Positions 10,720-21,345 of a stretch of DNA of 64,000 bases are shown here, piece by piece (the first letter of the stretch is position 1; every line of letters begins with the position of its first letter). This stretch comes from Neopestalotiopsis rosae (Eukaryota; Ascomycota; Sordariomycetes; Amphisphaeriales; Sporocadaceae), in the NCBI GenBank assembly GCA_023078685.1, contig JALGAS010000009.1, positions 2,790,001 through 2,854,000 on the forward strand. The letters are read 5' to 3'. Both the position numbers and the translations under genes were made by a program. Under the pieces are notes generated by a model. The model searched no databases. It was not told where the DNA came from and was given only the letters and a program-made list of their open reading frames with translations.

Positions 10720-11150
10720 AGAGGCTCTGTTGTTTCGCCCGCAGACCGAAGATATCGTGGCACCCTGGCCCCGGCTTTTCCGATGTTGACATTGGAATCG
10801 ATGTCCTCACATCAGAGATAACAACACCAGCGATTAATCAGGCAAGTGTGAACTCTATCGTCCTATTGTTGGCAGTCCTTGGTTCTTAAGATCTTCGTAC
10901 GCTGTCTGTTCGAAATACCAATTTGTAAGGTTTGCCGTAATTTCCACCACTAGAGTGCAGTCGACGTAGAATCCTCTTGCCAGTGTCTGCATCACTTTGC
11001 TTTTCGTAGCCAAAGACGTGTTGGCCACGGGATATCTAGACAGGGGTGGGCTCGTCTGTGCAAAGACATGCTCGTACCCACTGATCCTTCGTGAAGCTGT
11101 GCCAAATCCGGATGTCAGTCTGACTGACATCCGGATTAGGCGCATCGGCA
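10720..11150 (+). repeat. Relic plus composite repeat 'L', copy 2
   Basis: 10720-10905 matches the minus strand of 540-735. 10885-11150 matches the minus strand of 60-400 and the plus strand of 53165-53440. It ends with palindrome P5 followed by GGCGCATCGG. Confidence 0.8.
11101..11141. repeat. Palindrome copy P5
   Basis: Dyad centred at T11121, perfect over 11105-11137, with CC/GG at the variable positions. Confidence 0.9.
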
Positions 11151-11994
11151 CCGCCCAAGATTATGGTACCCGGTCATTATGCCCATGGTTTTCGAGGCGC
11201 TTAGGGTAATCCCGGCTTGTACGCGACTGTTGCGGACGCCGTATAATACAGCCTCATCGAACCCACTACCAGTAAGAATCGCTTAACGACCAAGCTCGTG
11301 AACATCGAACCAACATATGCAGTCTGTGGCTCTCAGGAACCGCCTTCTCCTCTTCATCCCATCGCCCCCGCCACACCCACCAAACGTGATTGGGGTACGC
11401 TGGGGTCGCGTTGGCAAGCCGAGTGTTCTTTGGCGTCCACAGGTTTATTGTGATTTTCAGCGCTGCCTTTTCCATTCGTGGACAGTACAGCTTGATCTGC
11501 CTGCTAATAGTCGGAGGACTTGTCGCTCCCTAGGTTAATCAGTCTCGCGCTCTCAAAACTATTGAGAGCGCATATTATCACCTCAGCTAGTCTGCCACCG
11601 TGCAGACACGCAATTAACATCTGGGCAATAGGTCAGATCGGGCTATCGTGTTTTCGGCAGGGGATTCGTTCAAGTGAGAGCTAGGCAGTGGAGAATGACA
11701 CAAACATTGTTCTAGCCGAATGCGGATGTCAGTCTGACTGACATCCGCTTTCGGCATAGCTTCAAGGAAGATGCAGCGAATGCGACATTGTCTTACCCTT
11801 CGGCCGCCATGGCGAAGAGGGGAAGAAGCCAAAAATAATTTTGCTCGCTGAAATCAAACTTCATAGAGTGACACAGGTGTGTAGGAAAAAATATATATAT
11901 GTATTTATATCTATCATTGTAGAAACCACAGCTGTGCTCAGTTGACGTAGCATTGCCCTCGTGATTCAAATCTTCAATCGAGACACTCGCAAGA
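11151..11994. repeat. Repeat 'R' in reverse with palindrome P6; otherwise no gene
   Basis: Read on the minus strand, about 11780-11640 matches repeat R (GAAGCTATGCCGAA, palindrome, CGGCTAGAACAATGTT). 11151-11640 has no supported gene. 11800-11994 is AT-rich (ATATATATATGTATTTATAT at 11890) and is the upstream region of the next gene. Confidence 0.6.
11715..11755. repeat. Palindrome copy P6
   Basis: Extended dyad centred at T11735. The variable positions are GC on the left and the matching GC on the right. One other base further out is mismatched. Confidence 0.9.
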
Positions 11995-12684
11995 ATGACC
12001 TCGAACTCTGGAGAAGAAGGAAAATCGGAAATATGTGGCTGTTCATACAATATCATCAAGGTTTCTAAATGTCCTGGCAAAGACTATAACAGAAAAACAA
12101 GAATTACGACAAAATGTCAGCAAACATGGGAAAGATGCACTGGCGGTACGCACCAAGATTCATATGGCAATGTGCACCGCTTTGTTGATCTCAAAAGGTG
12201 CACGAGTCACCCTGCGGCCCCGCCAGATGGCTTTTACGGCACAGAGACGGAGGCGTCGAATCCAGTTCCAACTTGGGAGGAATTGATGTGGAATGATCAG
12301 CAGGAATTACCTACTGCTGATGAACTCAGTATAGACCAATTTCAACAATCGCAAATCACCTATCAAACGGATCTTTCTCACTTCACCTCTTATCACCATC
12401 GCTCATTGTCTGGAGACACCGATCCACTTTCAGGAGCCTTTCAAGATCTTACGGTACATGACAACGCAAGTTCATCGACGTCTCTACCGATATATTCAGT
12501 AGTAGCTTGGTGGGATAAGAACGACGATGGTTGCATTTACTACAAGAACCCAAGCACTGGAAAAAGGATACCCACAAAAAAGGATCAGTGGACACTGGTA
12601 TCCGAAAAATGGCAATACACTAGCAGGAGGTCTGAGTGTATATTTGAGGCAGCCAAAATCCTTGACTCGAAGCCCAAGGCGTAG
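11995..12684 (+). CDS. Hypothetical protein, 229 residues
   Basis: Uninterrupted frame from ATG 11995. I do not recognise the family. The first 75 residues are basic and hold seven cysteines (CGCSYN, SKCPGKD, KCQQTWERC, RCTSHP). The middle is acidic and polar. The C-terminal part (about 160-215) has a tryptophan-rich globular look: VVAWWDKNDDGCIYYKN, QWTLVSEKWQ. There is no signal peptide or membrane segment. The cysteine-rich N-terminus could be a metal-binding or DNA-binding module, but spacing fits no motif I can name. Upstream DNA is AT-rich. Start choice follows the first ATG after a stop. It could be part of a longer spliced gene. Confidence 0.55.
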   Translation: MTSNSGEEGKSEICGCSYNIIKVSKCPGKDYNRKTRITTKCQQTWERCTGGTHQDSYGNVHRFVDLKRCTSHPAAPPDGFYGTETEASNPVPTWEELMWNDQQELPTADELSIDQFQQSQITYQTDLSHFTSYHHRSLSGDTDPLSGAFQDLTVHDNASSSTSLPIYSVVAWWDKNDDGCIYYKNPSTGKRIPTKKDQWTLVSEKWQYTSRRSECIFEAAKILDSKPKA

Positions 12685-13094
12685 CAGAGGTAGAGGCTAT
12701 CGCAAGGGATGAGGGGCATTAAGCCGGGTGCAGCTTGAGAATTGATCAATTTACTTCATTATGTCACTGCTTTCAGTAGGGAGGCACATTCAACGGAATT
12801 GTTTCGACGCAAACCATGAAGTTATAAGTTACTGTCGTGGGATATCGATGCTGGGAGCCTGGGCTCTCCTGGTATAGGCGAACGGCCTGCAGAGGTTATT
12901 CGTGAGCCGCGCTAGCACATCGCAGCTAACCCAAACGGGGTTAGTTTCGTACGTACTGAATTATTTAACTCCAACTGCCCGTCCCCCACGTACAGTTGTC
13001 CATTAGGAAGTAAAACTTGATGAACCGATCTCTGGCTGCATGCTTTCAGCTTTAACTTTTTCCGTATTCAATCACGCCTGACCATTCGCGAGAA
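12685..13094. other. Intergenic, upstream of the 578-residue gene
   Basis: No gene seen. The last 100 bp contain pyrimidine-rich stretches (CTTTCAGCTTTAACTTTTTCC) typical of a fungal start region. Confidence 0.4.
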
Positions 13095-14831
13095 ATGTCG
13101 ATCAACCAGCAAAACGACCAACGTCGCCAACTCCAAGAGGTCTACACCAAGACCGAGCGTTTGTGGGCGGCGCTTTCGAGGAGAGCAGAACAATCGCCTT
13201 CGGATTGTTTTTCTTGCGATTTCCGGCTCACAGATTTGCTAGCCCGAATGCCTGCACTTCCTGACAGAATCCAAAGTGGTCACTTACTTCAAGGATTTTC
13301 GACTTGGAGAAATGGGTCAACATGCCAACTTCAGAAGAAAACAGAACCGCCTCACACGATTCCGCTGAGGTGCGGTAAACCTGTCTGGTGTGACGTGTCA
13401 GAAAAGACAGATTTTCAGTTGCCGGATCACGATTTCAACAACGGCCTCACTTTGCTGGTCCTAGCCTGGTGCTACATTTTCAATGCCAGCCTTGCAGAAA
13501 GACAATGCTTGAAGTTGGAACATGTCTCTATTGAGCGCGTCCCAGATATATCGGTAGTAGAATCAGCAGGCCTGGCAACAAACATCAATTTAGATTATGC
13601 CTCTCAAGAGGAGACGTCTTTTTGGGCCGCTCTGTTGGAGCCAAACGCCGTTTTCAAGGTGAACCGGGACAGATACCTTCCATGGACGATCGCGTTGACG
13701 AGCAAATCTGCACGACTTGTGCAGCGCACTGACAAACACGCATATAATCTGCCGCCAGCAGAGCAGGCTGCCAAGTACTTACAGAGGCTGTGCACCCGAT
13801 TCAAGTTGGCCCAGCAATGTCATGCTGCGCTGGCTGTTGCGATTGTGTTACCATCTATTCGGACCCCGGGCCCAAGATTTGAGATGATCGTGCTGCCACA
13901 ACCGAGTCTGGATCCAATCAATGAAGTCTCTGGATACGCTCTGCCTGAGGACTTTGCTCGACTCGACCACTACTTAACATTGAGCCTGTGCACATACGCC
14001 GTTCGCGGCACGATGGAGAGTGTGTTCTGGCAGCCCGATATTTCTTGTGAGCTATCTGGAGCTGTACTTCATCCTATTTCCAAGACACTCACGCCGCTCT
14101 TCCAAGAAAGGCACTACGGGCTGTTGGCCAGACTATTTTCTCCCACCAAACAGGGAAGTCTATGGCTAGGTATGTTGATTTGCGGCCGAGGCTCTTGGAT
14201 ATTGGATGCTCTCAATCATTCATCATGGCAACATCTACATAGCATCGATGTGGCTGCCTGGACAGGAATTGCCAGTTCCTTCATGCATTTCGGGTCCCAA
14301 GGAGCCGACCAGTCTGGTCACATATCAAGATCTGATGTTTGGCGACTACGACATGACCAATACCTAGAGTATTCAGGCCCCGAGAGTCAAGCTTACTCTC
14401 AAATTCCAACGTCTGGTTGGGAGCCCTCCGGCTACATGCGGTTGGAAGACCTGGAAATCGAAATCCGCTCGCACGCTCATTGTAGCCACAAATGGATATA
14501 TGAATCGTGGTCTTGGATCGGGCCACGCTCTACCATTAGCACGAATATGGGATATAGCAGCACATCATCAATTGCGAACTGCCCAATAAAAGTGTCAGCA
14601 AGTCCGCGAACAGATGATAGGGTATTTGACCATGTTGAGCTGGAGGCCTGCTTGGCCATCGGAAATACAAACTCTAAAGCAGCATTCCAATGGTGTGCAT
14701 GGCAGACTGAGAAAGGCTTCTCGTCTCTAGTATCATCCGGCCGGTATGACGAAACAGTGGAAACGGATAGAAGGGATTGGAACGGAGAACAAGGAGTTCT
14801 CGCATGGCTGGCGCTTCTGGGTGTACCATGA
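13095..14831 (+). CDS. Hypothetical protein, 578 residues, single exon
   Basis: Clean frame from ATG 13095 to TGA 14831, no intron needed. I cannot name the family. The N-terminal 30 residues are polar and charged (MSINQQNDQRRQLQEVYTKT) and could form a short coiled coil. A hydrophobic stretch at about 118-133 (NNGLTLLVLAWCYIFNAS) looks like a buried helix more than a membrane span. The rest is globular and tryptophan-rich, with HDFNNGLTLL, WAALLEP, RDRYLPWTIAL and WRLRHDQYLEY. It runs head to head in 3' direction with the patatin gene; the two stop codons are 86 bp apart. The size, intactness and low-repeat content argue for a living gene. Its pairing with a patatin/RING gene may be chance. 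Confidence 0.75.
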   Translation: MSINQQNDQRRQLQEVYTKTERLWAALSRRAEQSPSDCFSCDFRLTDLLARMPALPDRIQSGHLLQGFSTWRNGSTCQLQKKTEPPHTIPLRCGKPVWCDVSEKTDFQLPDHDFNNGLTLLVLAWCYIFNASLAERQCLKLEHVSIERVPDISVVESAGLATNINLDYASQEETSFWAALLEPNAVFKVNRDRYLPWTIALTSKSARLVQRTDKHAYNLPPAEQAAKYLQRLCTRFKLAQQCHAALAVAIVLPSIRTPGPRFEMIVLPQPSLDPINEVSGYALPEDFARLDHYLTLSLCTYAVRGTMESVFWQPDISCELSGAVLHPISKTLTPLFQERHYGLLARLFSPTKQGSLWLGMLICGRGSWILDALNHSSWQHLHSIDVAAWTGIASSFMHFGSQGADQSGHISRSDVWRLRHDQYLEYSGPESQAYSQIPTSGWEPSGYMRLEDLEIEIRSHAHCSHKWIYESWSWIGPRSTISTNMGYSSTSSIANCPIKVSASPRTDDRVFDHVELEACLAIGNTNSKAAFQWCAWQTEKGFSSLVSSGRYDETVETDRRDWNGEQGVLAWLALLGVP

Positions 14832-14894
14832 TCTTACAGTACTTTACAAGCCATATTACTTGGTGGTTTCGGCTCCTGCATTTCGAATATGGTA

Positions 14895-14960
14895 GGCCTT
14901 ATAGTACATGGCATAATTTAAGATGGTGGTCTTCTCGCCAAGTACCAGTGTCCCTCGTAG
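14895..14960. repeat. Short repeat shared with 41845-41905
   Basis: TATAGT.CATGGCATAATTT, AGATGG.GGTCTT, GCCAAGT and C.AGTGT are common to both places. Here the repeat covers the last codons and stop of the patatin gene. Confidence 0.65.
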
Positions 14961-17666
14961 CATACATGAACCTCCAGTGCGGGAGCACGTCCATCGTACT
15001 CGACATCGAAACGAAACAAGACATTGCCGGGGTCATCTTTAGTATGGTCAACAAGCTGTTGCCACGCTCTCTTTGAATCCCCGCTACTCCAGAAAGCCCG
15101 ATAGACGCGGGCAGGAAATGAATCCCGAAGAAGGTGTCTCTCGTTTGTGGCCGGAGGGGGGTTCGATGGCCGCGACGAGCCCGTTCCCAAGGATACCACA
15201 AGCCCGGGTTCCGATGCATCGGGGAACAGAGCTGCTACTTCCCGTACGGCGATAGATGCAGGATTATTGAACATCAGACCACCGTCCTGAAATGTTCCTA
15301 CGCCTGGAATGTGTTTCACCTTGAAATAGCTACCAAACGTCAGCTTAACCAAAATCTCAGCGTGAATGTAATATCAAAAAAATAACGGTTCCTCTCACGT
15401 ACTAAGGAGCAGCTGTACTACACCGCACGCTAGAATGATGTTAGCCTTTTAATGTTGCTTTTTGCGATTGTGATTGCAAAATCATCCTACATTTCCCAGA
15501 GCGGGATTCGGCTTAGGCCGTTCTTCGGGTACAGCACCTGGTAGTCTTGAATGATATGTCAACATGGCGCTTCATAGAGAGATATGGGACGAAGGAGAGA
15601 AGCGATAGGAAGAAAGTGAAACAGAGGAGAAGAAATGAAAAGATACTGGGGAATACCTGTATCATGCCGTTGCTCTCCAGCACCATTATAGCTTGTGAAG
15701 ACACAGGCACGTGCGTCGCGGACGGTAGTCACCGTAATTCCAAGTTTGGCGCCTCGAGCTGCCCCGCTGGTACAATCCATAAGACTGCGTGTCCCCAAGA
15801 CATCTTGCAAGATTGTTTCTAGGTTCTTGCTCGAGTATCGGCTGTCGGCCAGCAGGGAAGCCACCATCTGTAAGACGGCAGACAAGAACGGCACCTTCAA
15901 CCACCACCACCGCGGCTGGAAAGCTACGCGCGCGAACATATCGAAGTACTCGGTGCATTCCTCGATGCTCCAATCCAGCGCATGTAACACAGCAGCTATG
16001 ATTGCACCAGAGCTGGTGCCATATATGAAGTCAAAATTGTGTTGCACCGGCGTTGGGAGCTGCAGTCGGTCCTGAAGTGTCTGAAGAAATGCAAGTGGCG
16101 CTCGGCCCCGCGTTCCTCCACCATCAATACTGAGGACACGGATGCTCGCCGTCGGCGGCTTGACACCAATGATTGCCCCGCTATTTTCTTGACCGCAGAG
16201 AGGACACGTTCCCACGACGAATGTCCAAGGCATATGGTCCTCGTTCTTGCCAAACACCTGAACACAGTTCTCACACAGACTATGACTACAGGGCAAGCAA
16301 TACTGCGGTCGCCGTCGCAAGCAACACAGACATACGTCGTCGGAGCGCATCTGAGCCCACTTATGCCGAAAGCAGTTCATCATGGTTCGGTGATGTGCAA
16401 CAGCCGACATCGATCTCCTGTATTGTTTATATTGCTTGATCATCTCCTCCTCAGCAAGCTCTGTGAAGTTTGTGGGAATATCGTAGCCGATCGTTCTCTG
16501 CGGACCTCGTTGACCTTTCTGGAGCAAACGTTGGCAGGCATCATGATAGAGTACACGAAAGACTTGTTCAGGGCGGAAGGCTGTTCGTGTCAATTACTCC
16601 TCCCGAATATGCGTCTGACGAGAGACTTACGATGCATGTTAGGCGGGTACTGGTCTAGAATGAAGCTGGAGATGATCATCGGAATTGCGAATATCTCCAC
16701 ATCTTCGGCCGATTTCACCTCTTGGAGAAAAGCATTGAGATACGAAATCAGATCGGGAGAAACGGGATTCATCATTCTGGACATGCGTACAAGATCTAGA
16801 GGGCTCCTATCCACATTAACAAGCTCATACATAGCGTACTGAAGAAATTTGGAAAGGTGTTGTGCTGAGAAACGCTCTCCGTTTCTGGTACGATTGCGCT
16901 GCGCTGAAACAAGACACCTTGCCAGTTCGTTGTGAAGTCTTCTCTGTGGCGTCTCTCGGGATGATCTCCTTGTCTGTTGAGGTGGACGTGCAAGATCAAA
17001 GACATGATATTCCTGGAACATTGGCGGTGTCATTCCTTTAACGTCGCCTTTCAAGACGTCACGGATCGATACTTCCATACCATCTTTAAGCTCGTCAAAG
17101 ATCAGGAACAGCCGCAATCCGCTTTGAGCAGTTGTTGCTCGACCGTACCTGAGCCATGCCCGGAGCCGAGAAGCCAACTGAGTCAAGCCTCCAATGTCGT
17201 TCACAAAAATACATACGACATCGACGAATGGGAACAGCAAGCGGCAATATACGTGATCGATTACATCTACCGGCCTTTTCTCGCCGATGGTTGGTGTTAT
17301 CTCGTAGTTTCGCGTCTCATGGCATCTTGGTGTATTGTTCAACGTGCCCGGTTGCAATTTTGTGGACACTCCGGTATTGAAAATAACGAGAGGCACTGAC
17401 TTCCCAGTAGGTCCCAGAAATTCAGAATGATGGACTTGAGCCCGCCAGCCTGGGTGTCTTCTTTCAGAAGGACACTTTTGTATCCCGAATTCCAGCAGAG
17501 CATTATTCTTGTCTTCGTCTCCAATGAATATGGCTAGACCAGGAGAAGTCTGATCTGGACATTGAAGCTGGCATACAAGTTCCTCCAGTCTGTCCGTGAC
17601 TGCAAGCTGGGAACCACATTCGTGACGTATCAGACGTAGCCAATCAGAATGCTTGCATTGAGCCAT
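14918..17666 (-). CDS. Patatin-like phospholipase with RING-type zinc finger
   Basis: Five exons on the minus strand: 17666-16631, 16580-15657, 15545-15491, 15429-15403, 15329-14918; 817 residues. All four introns (50, 111, 61, 73 bp) have GT..AG ends and keep frame. The first 345 residues are of unknown fold. A RING-like finger is at 429-474 (CLCC, CLPCSHSLCENC, CPLC). The patatin domain follows: oxyanion loop DGGGTRG at 498-504, nucleophile motif GTSSG with Ser535, and the catalytic Asp in QDGG (D696). Splicing also rebuilds STAAPYYF before the Asp motif. Patatin enzymes hydrolyse acyl chains from phospholipids; fungal patatin proteins often carry recognition modules and act like immune receptors. 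After GRAPALEV (about 800) the sequence enters the 14895-14960 repeat, which supplies the last residues and the stop, so the C-terminus is probably truncated compared with relatives. The catalytic dyad is intact. Start choice: first ATG in the long frame. Confidence 0.85.
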
Positions 17667-18240
17667 GAAGAGTATAGAAAGATGTAGCAAGGTCTGATCA
17701 CAATATTGCTGAGCCTCCCAATAGAATATATATAACCATGATTGCGGAAAAACAAATCCTTATTGTTCCATAAATCGATGTCAAGTTTTCGTACGATGGT
17801 ACAGTATGAGCGCAAATGGACAAACTCGTTAGATCCTTTCAGCTTTTTAGGGCTTCAGAAGACAGAAAAACCGCGCTTGGTCTGGATCTTGAACATCATA
17901 TAATGGTCTTTGATCGTAGTTTGCCCCATTGCTTCCTTGAAACGGTACTTCAAGATCAATATATGGACAGTTTAAGCGGGGCTAAGCAAAGCTGCACGTA
18001 ATGGGACGAGTCGACGTTTACAATTTAACTTGGAGTGGAACATGCTTTACAATATCTGCAATCCACAATGCACCCTACAGCACGATCATCTCCGTAATTG
18101 GAAGCTTTGCAGCTAGAAACGGATCATCCATGAGCCAAGGGAAAGGATATGTAACTCATATGGACTGACCAGCCTTTGCTTTCATACGTACCAGGAGGTC
18201 GCAGCTTCTGATCCACTATAACGTTCTAGTGGCAACAGCG
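17667..18240. other. No supported gene
   Basis: Upstream of the patatin gene, mostly AT-rich. The frame 17816-18001 (plus, 61 codons) has no recognisable feature and is left out. Confidence 0.4.
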
Positions 18241-18330
18241 ACGGGGGTTAGTCTGGCCGATGCGGGTCTTATAACCGTATTCCGCTACGCTGGTGTACCG
18301 CTTTCGATTGTGCTGGAACTTGCAACTTGC
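18240..18330. repeat. Repeat 'D' (GGTCATAAGACCCGCAT), copy
   Basis: GATGCGGGTCTTATAACC, then GTATTCCGC, matches 21850-21885 and, reversed, 36270-36300, 38560-38580 and 38810-38830. The following GTACCGCTTTCGATTG recurs at 34265-34285. Confidence 0.6.
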
Positions 18331-18489
18331 CGCACCAGAGAGGTATAATGATGCGCATGGCTATGGTTAACCACACTTATCATCATAAGACGCGTATTGC
18401 TTTACAATCACTTATACAGTGCTCCTGTCATGGCAACGATGTTTAAATTTAGCTTTTCAGATATTTCGTCTGCGAGTATATTTGAATGT

Positions 18490-19060
18490 AATAGAGATTA
18501 TACCGTGCGCAGGCAAAGACGAGGAAAACGGGGAGAAAGAATAAAAAGAAGCACGGCATTTTCTCCTTGAGTCAAACCTCTAATCATTCCAAGGATTCCA
18601 AAGTTTCATTACCCACCCGCTGCGTACATTGCTGTGCTGCTGTAAAATCTTATAATATGGTCCCTCACACCTGTTTTATCTCATCGAAAGGATACTCTTC
18701 GACATCAGCTACCAACTCATCTTACGCCTTCCATTTCAACCCCTTTCTCGTCCTGCATTGGTCTCCGTACATCCCTTACAATGTGCCCAACTGCTGATTG
18801 CGATAGCTAGTCAATCGCTTGCAGGGATACATGACCACCAGATTACGACTGCCTCGTCGGCTAGAAGAAGTTCTACTTCCATCAAGGCGTCCAGTGTATT
18901 CCCGGTCGGTGGGCAGAATGGGCTCTAGGCACAGGAGGCGAGGAACTGCGTGTTTACGACGGTCCTCCACAAAAGTTTGAGGCTCAATCGAAATACACCA
19001 AAGTCTTGATCTGCAAGTTGTCTCCACTATCTTAAAACAGATGTTCCCTCAAGCAGAGTT
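18490..19060. repeat. Segment homologous to 35270-35560 and 34060-34260, in swapped order
   Basis: 18500-18790 matches 35286-35560 (ACGGGGAGAAAGAATA, ATGGTCCCTCACACCTG, TGGTCTCCGTACATCCCTT), that is, the 3' end of the coiled-coil gene at 35439-35924, here degraded (minus-strand reading KGMYGDQCRTRKGL then stop). 18850-19060 matches 34060-34260 (AAGGCGTCCAGTGTAT, GGGCTCTAGGCACAGG, TCTTGATCTGCAAGTTGTCT). The two blocks occur in the opposite order near 34-35.5 kb. Confidence 0.75.
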
Positions 19061-19405
19061 TTACAAGTTTGTAGATATGCCGACGAAAAAAGAAACTAGA
19101 ACAATTACGGTGGTGCTTTTTTTTCTTCTTCCTTTTTGTTTTCTTGGTTTCTACTCAGAATAGATAGCTTCGCCTCCTAACAATTCCTTCCGGTTTTCAT
19201 AATGCAGGGAAGTATTCGAATGTCAATTGATAAGTCTAAAACGGAGCACAACTAGCTACTCACTTCTTTCGCTTGTGATCTCTACCCAGTTTCCCTCCAT
19301 TCACTATTCCATTTAGATGGCCCACGACTCTGCTAATACTTGTTAGGAACATGCTGATCGAGGTCCAAGACTTTCTGCCAGACTGAGTCAGACACACAAT
19401 ATACT
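19061..19405. other. Intergenic
   Basis: No gene. A pyrimidine-rich tract (TTTTTTTTCTTCTTCC) is at about 19118-19135. Confidence 0.4.
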
Positions 19406-20725
19406 TCATGCCGTGGACGAGACTGGCGAGAGCACATAGCTGATCTCCTTCATCGCATCGTCCTTCAAGGCCGCCAGCTTCTCTGCGTCCGGATAAAATA
19501 CATTGATGGGACCGTTGGCTACTTCGCGGATCCTGATAACCCGCTTTCCATCGACTTCTCCCCAGTAGCTCTCAGAGCTTCGATCTTCCAGAGCATAGGG
19601 GTAGGATAGCGGGACAACGGTCAGAACGTCGAACATGTGCACCTTGGCCAGCGTCTTGGTCTCTTCAGCAAAGGATCGTGCCTGCGTGTACGATTCCATG
19701 TCGCCAGCTTCCTGGAAAATGCGCTTGGTGTCGTCATCGGAGAAGTCTAGCGCGCAAGGACGAAGAACCTCCCTATCCTTCACCTTGGCTTTTGCACATT
19801 CTGTCGGAAGGATCCACGTGGGGATGGCTTTTTCTCTGATGATATCTTCCGTGTCCATCGAAGCGTCCAGGTCCATCAGATCGTTGTAGTTGTTGGGAAA
19901 TATATTGACGTCGGCAAACCAGGTGCGGGCCATAGCCACAATAGCAACAGGAACCAGCGCCGTCTCTGTCAGCAGGCGCCTCATTTCGGTAAAAGGACCT
20001 CCACCTAAGATAAGGGTTCGTGCGGCGGCAGCTGTTTGACCCTGAAAGTCCTTGATTACATCGTTCAAAGGACCAAGAACGTCTTCCATCTTCTGATAGC
20101 CGAGCTCTTCAGCCAAACGCTTGCCTGTCTTCTCCATGACGGCCACCAACCCCTCCTCACGCTCTAGACCGCGCAAAACCATGGCATTGAGCGCCTCCTG
20201 TTTCTCTTCTTGAGTACATGCGTAAAGCATGTCTAAAACGTGGGTCGGGTGACGGATACCGGGCACAATAGTGTCCATGGAGCGCTCGTCCCAAGACATG
20301 TCGATACGCGACATGGGATGCCCTTTGGAACAAATCTTCGCCAGAATGCGGAGAGCCGATACACGCATGTATAGTGGTATGTGTACTCGGGTGTGCGGGT
20401 CGTCTTGGAACGTCGAGTCCCGAGCAAAATAAGCTTGAAGGCTCTCATCGCCCAATTGCTCGTAGATATCTTCTGCGTCCTTCTCGAGAACGTCGAGCAT
20501 GTAGTGCGCGCCAACCTTTCTGAAGAGCTCTCCAAATTGGTCGCCAAAGCTCGGCACTCGCAGGTCGAGTACGCGGGGAGACAGGACAATGTGGATCTTA
20601 GCGTTCGGAACACGAACCAGAGCCCACAGGCATAGCCAGATGTTGTCGAGGTCAACTGGGTCGATACAGACGAAGACGTGGTCGATTTCAGAGAGCTGGT
20701 CATGAATCTCTTTCAAGTGAGGCAT
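19406..20725 (-). CDS. Hypothetical protein, nucleoside-hydrolase-like, 439 residues
   Basis: Single exon, ATG at 20725 (MPHLKEIHDQ). The open frame extends 23 codons further upstream but only with a non-ATG codon. The N-terminus has a hydrophobic strand followed by acidic residues (VFVCIDPVDLDNIWLCLWAL, about 16-35), placed like the metal-binding DxDxxxD start of nucleoside hydrolases, although the exact pattern is weak. PNAKIHIVLSPRVLDLR follows. Near the C-terminal third lies FPNNYNDLMDLDASMDTED, again acidic. Nucleoside hydrolases cleave the N-glycosidic bond of nucleosides. I think a distant member is likely but not proven; alternatives are any Rossmann-like enzyme. The protein is intact, of uniform composition and bordered by repeats only upstream. 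Confidence 0.7.
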   Translation of the reverse strand: MPHLKEIHDQLSEIDHVFVCIDPVDLDNIWLCLWALVRVPNAKIHIVLSPRVLDLRVPSFGDQFGELFRKVGAHYMLDVLEKDAEDIYEQLGDESLQAYFARDSTFQDDPHTRVHIPLYMRVSALRILAKICSKGHPMSRIDMSWDERSMDTIVPGIRHPTHVLDMLYACTQEEKQEALNAMVLRGLEREEGLVAVMEKTGKRLAEELGYQKMEDVLGPLNDVIKDFQGQTAAAARTLILGGGPFTEMRRLLTETALVPVAIVAMARTWFADVNIFPNNYNDLMDLDASMDTEDIIREKAIPTWILPTECAKAKVKDREVLRPCALDFSDDDTKRIFQEAGDMESYTQARSFAEETKTLAKVHMFDVLTVVPLSYPYALEDRSSESYWGEVDGKRVIRIREVANGPINVFYPDAEKLAALKDDAMKEISYVLSPVSSTA

Positions 20726-21345
20726 GATTATGGATCGGGAACGCTTGGTGTAAATGATCAAATAGTTGCAGCAGAATGTTGGAATATTTTGCAATGGATG
20801 AAGCGAGAGGTTGGAGGAGGAGATGTTTCTGGATACAGAAGAAGAGCTGTGGTGACCATTCCGTAGGTTTAAATACTGCTGTTTCTGGCACTGCCATATA
20901 GGGAATGTAGTTGCCCCGCCCCCAAGTGGAAAAACACATGCCAGACCTCAGAGGCGAGCCGCAAACTTCCAGAAAGCCGAAGGTGATGCTGCGCCGGGTA
21001 TACATGGTCTCGAGTGGGCTATGCAAGCCAACTAGGGAAGACCTCAGATTTGGATCACACAACACGTTGTATTGTACGTGGTATTATGCAATCAAAATTA
21101 CGGCAACAAGAGGGTTTCCAGAATTATAGACCGAATACCCTCGCCAAGGGATGAGGCTTGGTAAGAACCATGTATCGACAGGGGCTTCCTAGACGGAAAA
21201 TGCGGAAACAATCACAGTATCACAGGCCTCCAGGAAAATTCATTTTTTGCATTCACATAAGGAATATAGCATCATCACGTTGAGCCAAAATTCAGTTCAT
21301 AAGGCAGTGCAAGTTGGGAGTCATAGCCGGTATAGCTATTATGGG
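20726..21345. other. Upstream region of the 439-residue gene; no gene
   Basis: No supported reading frame. The stretch 20910-21070 is GC-richer and could hold regulatory sites, but none can be named. Confidence 0.4.
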
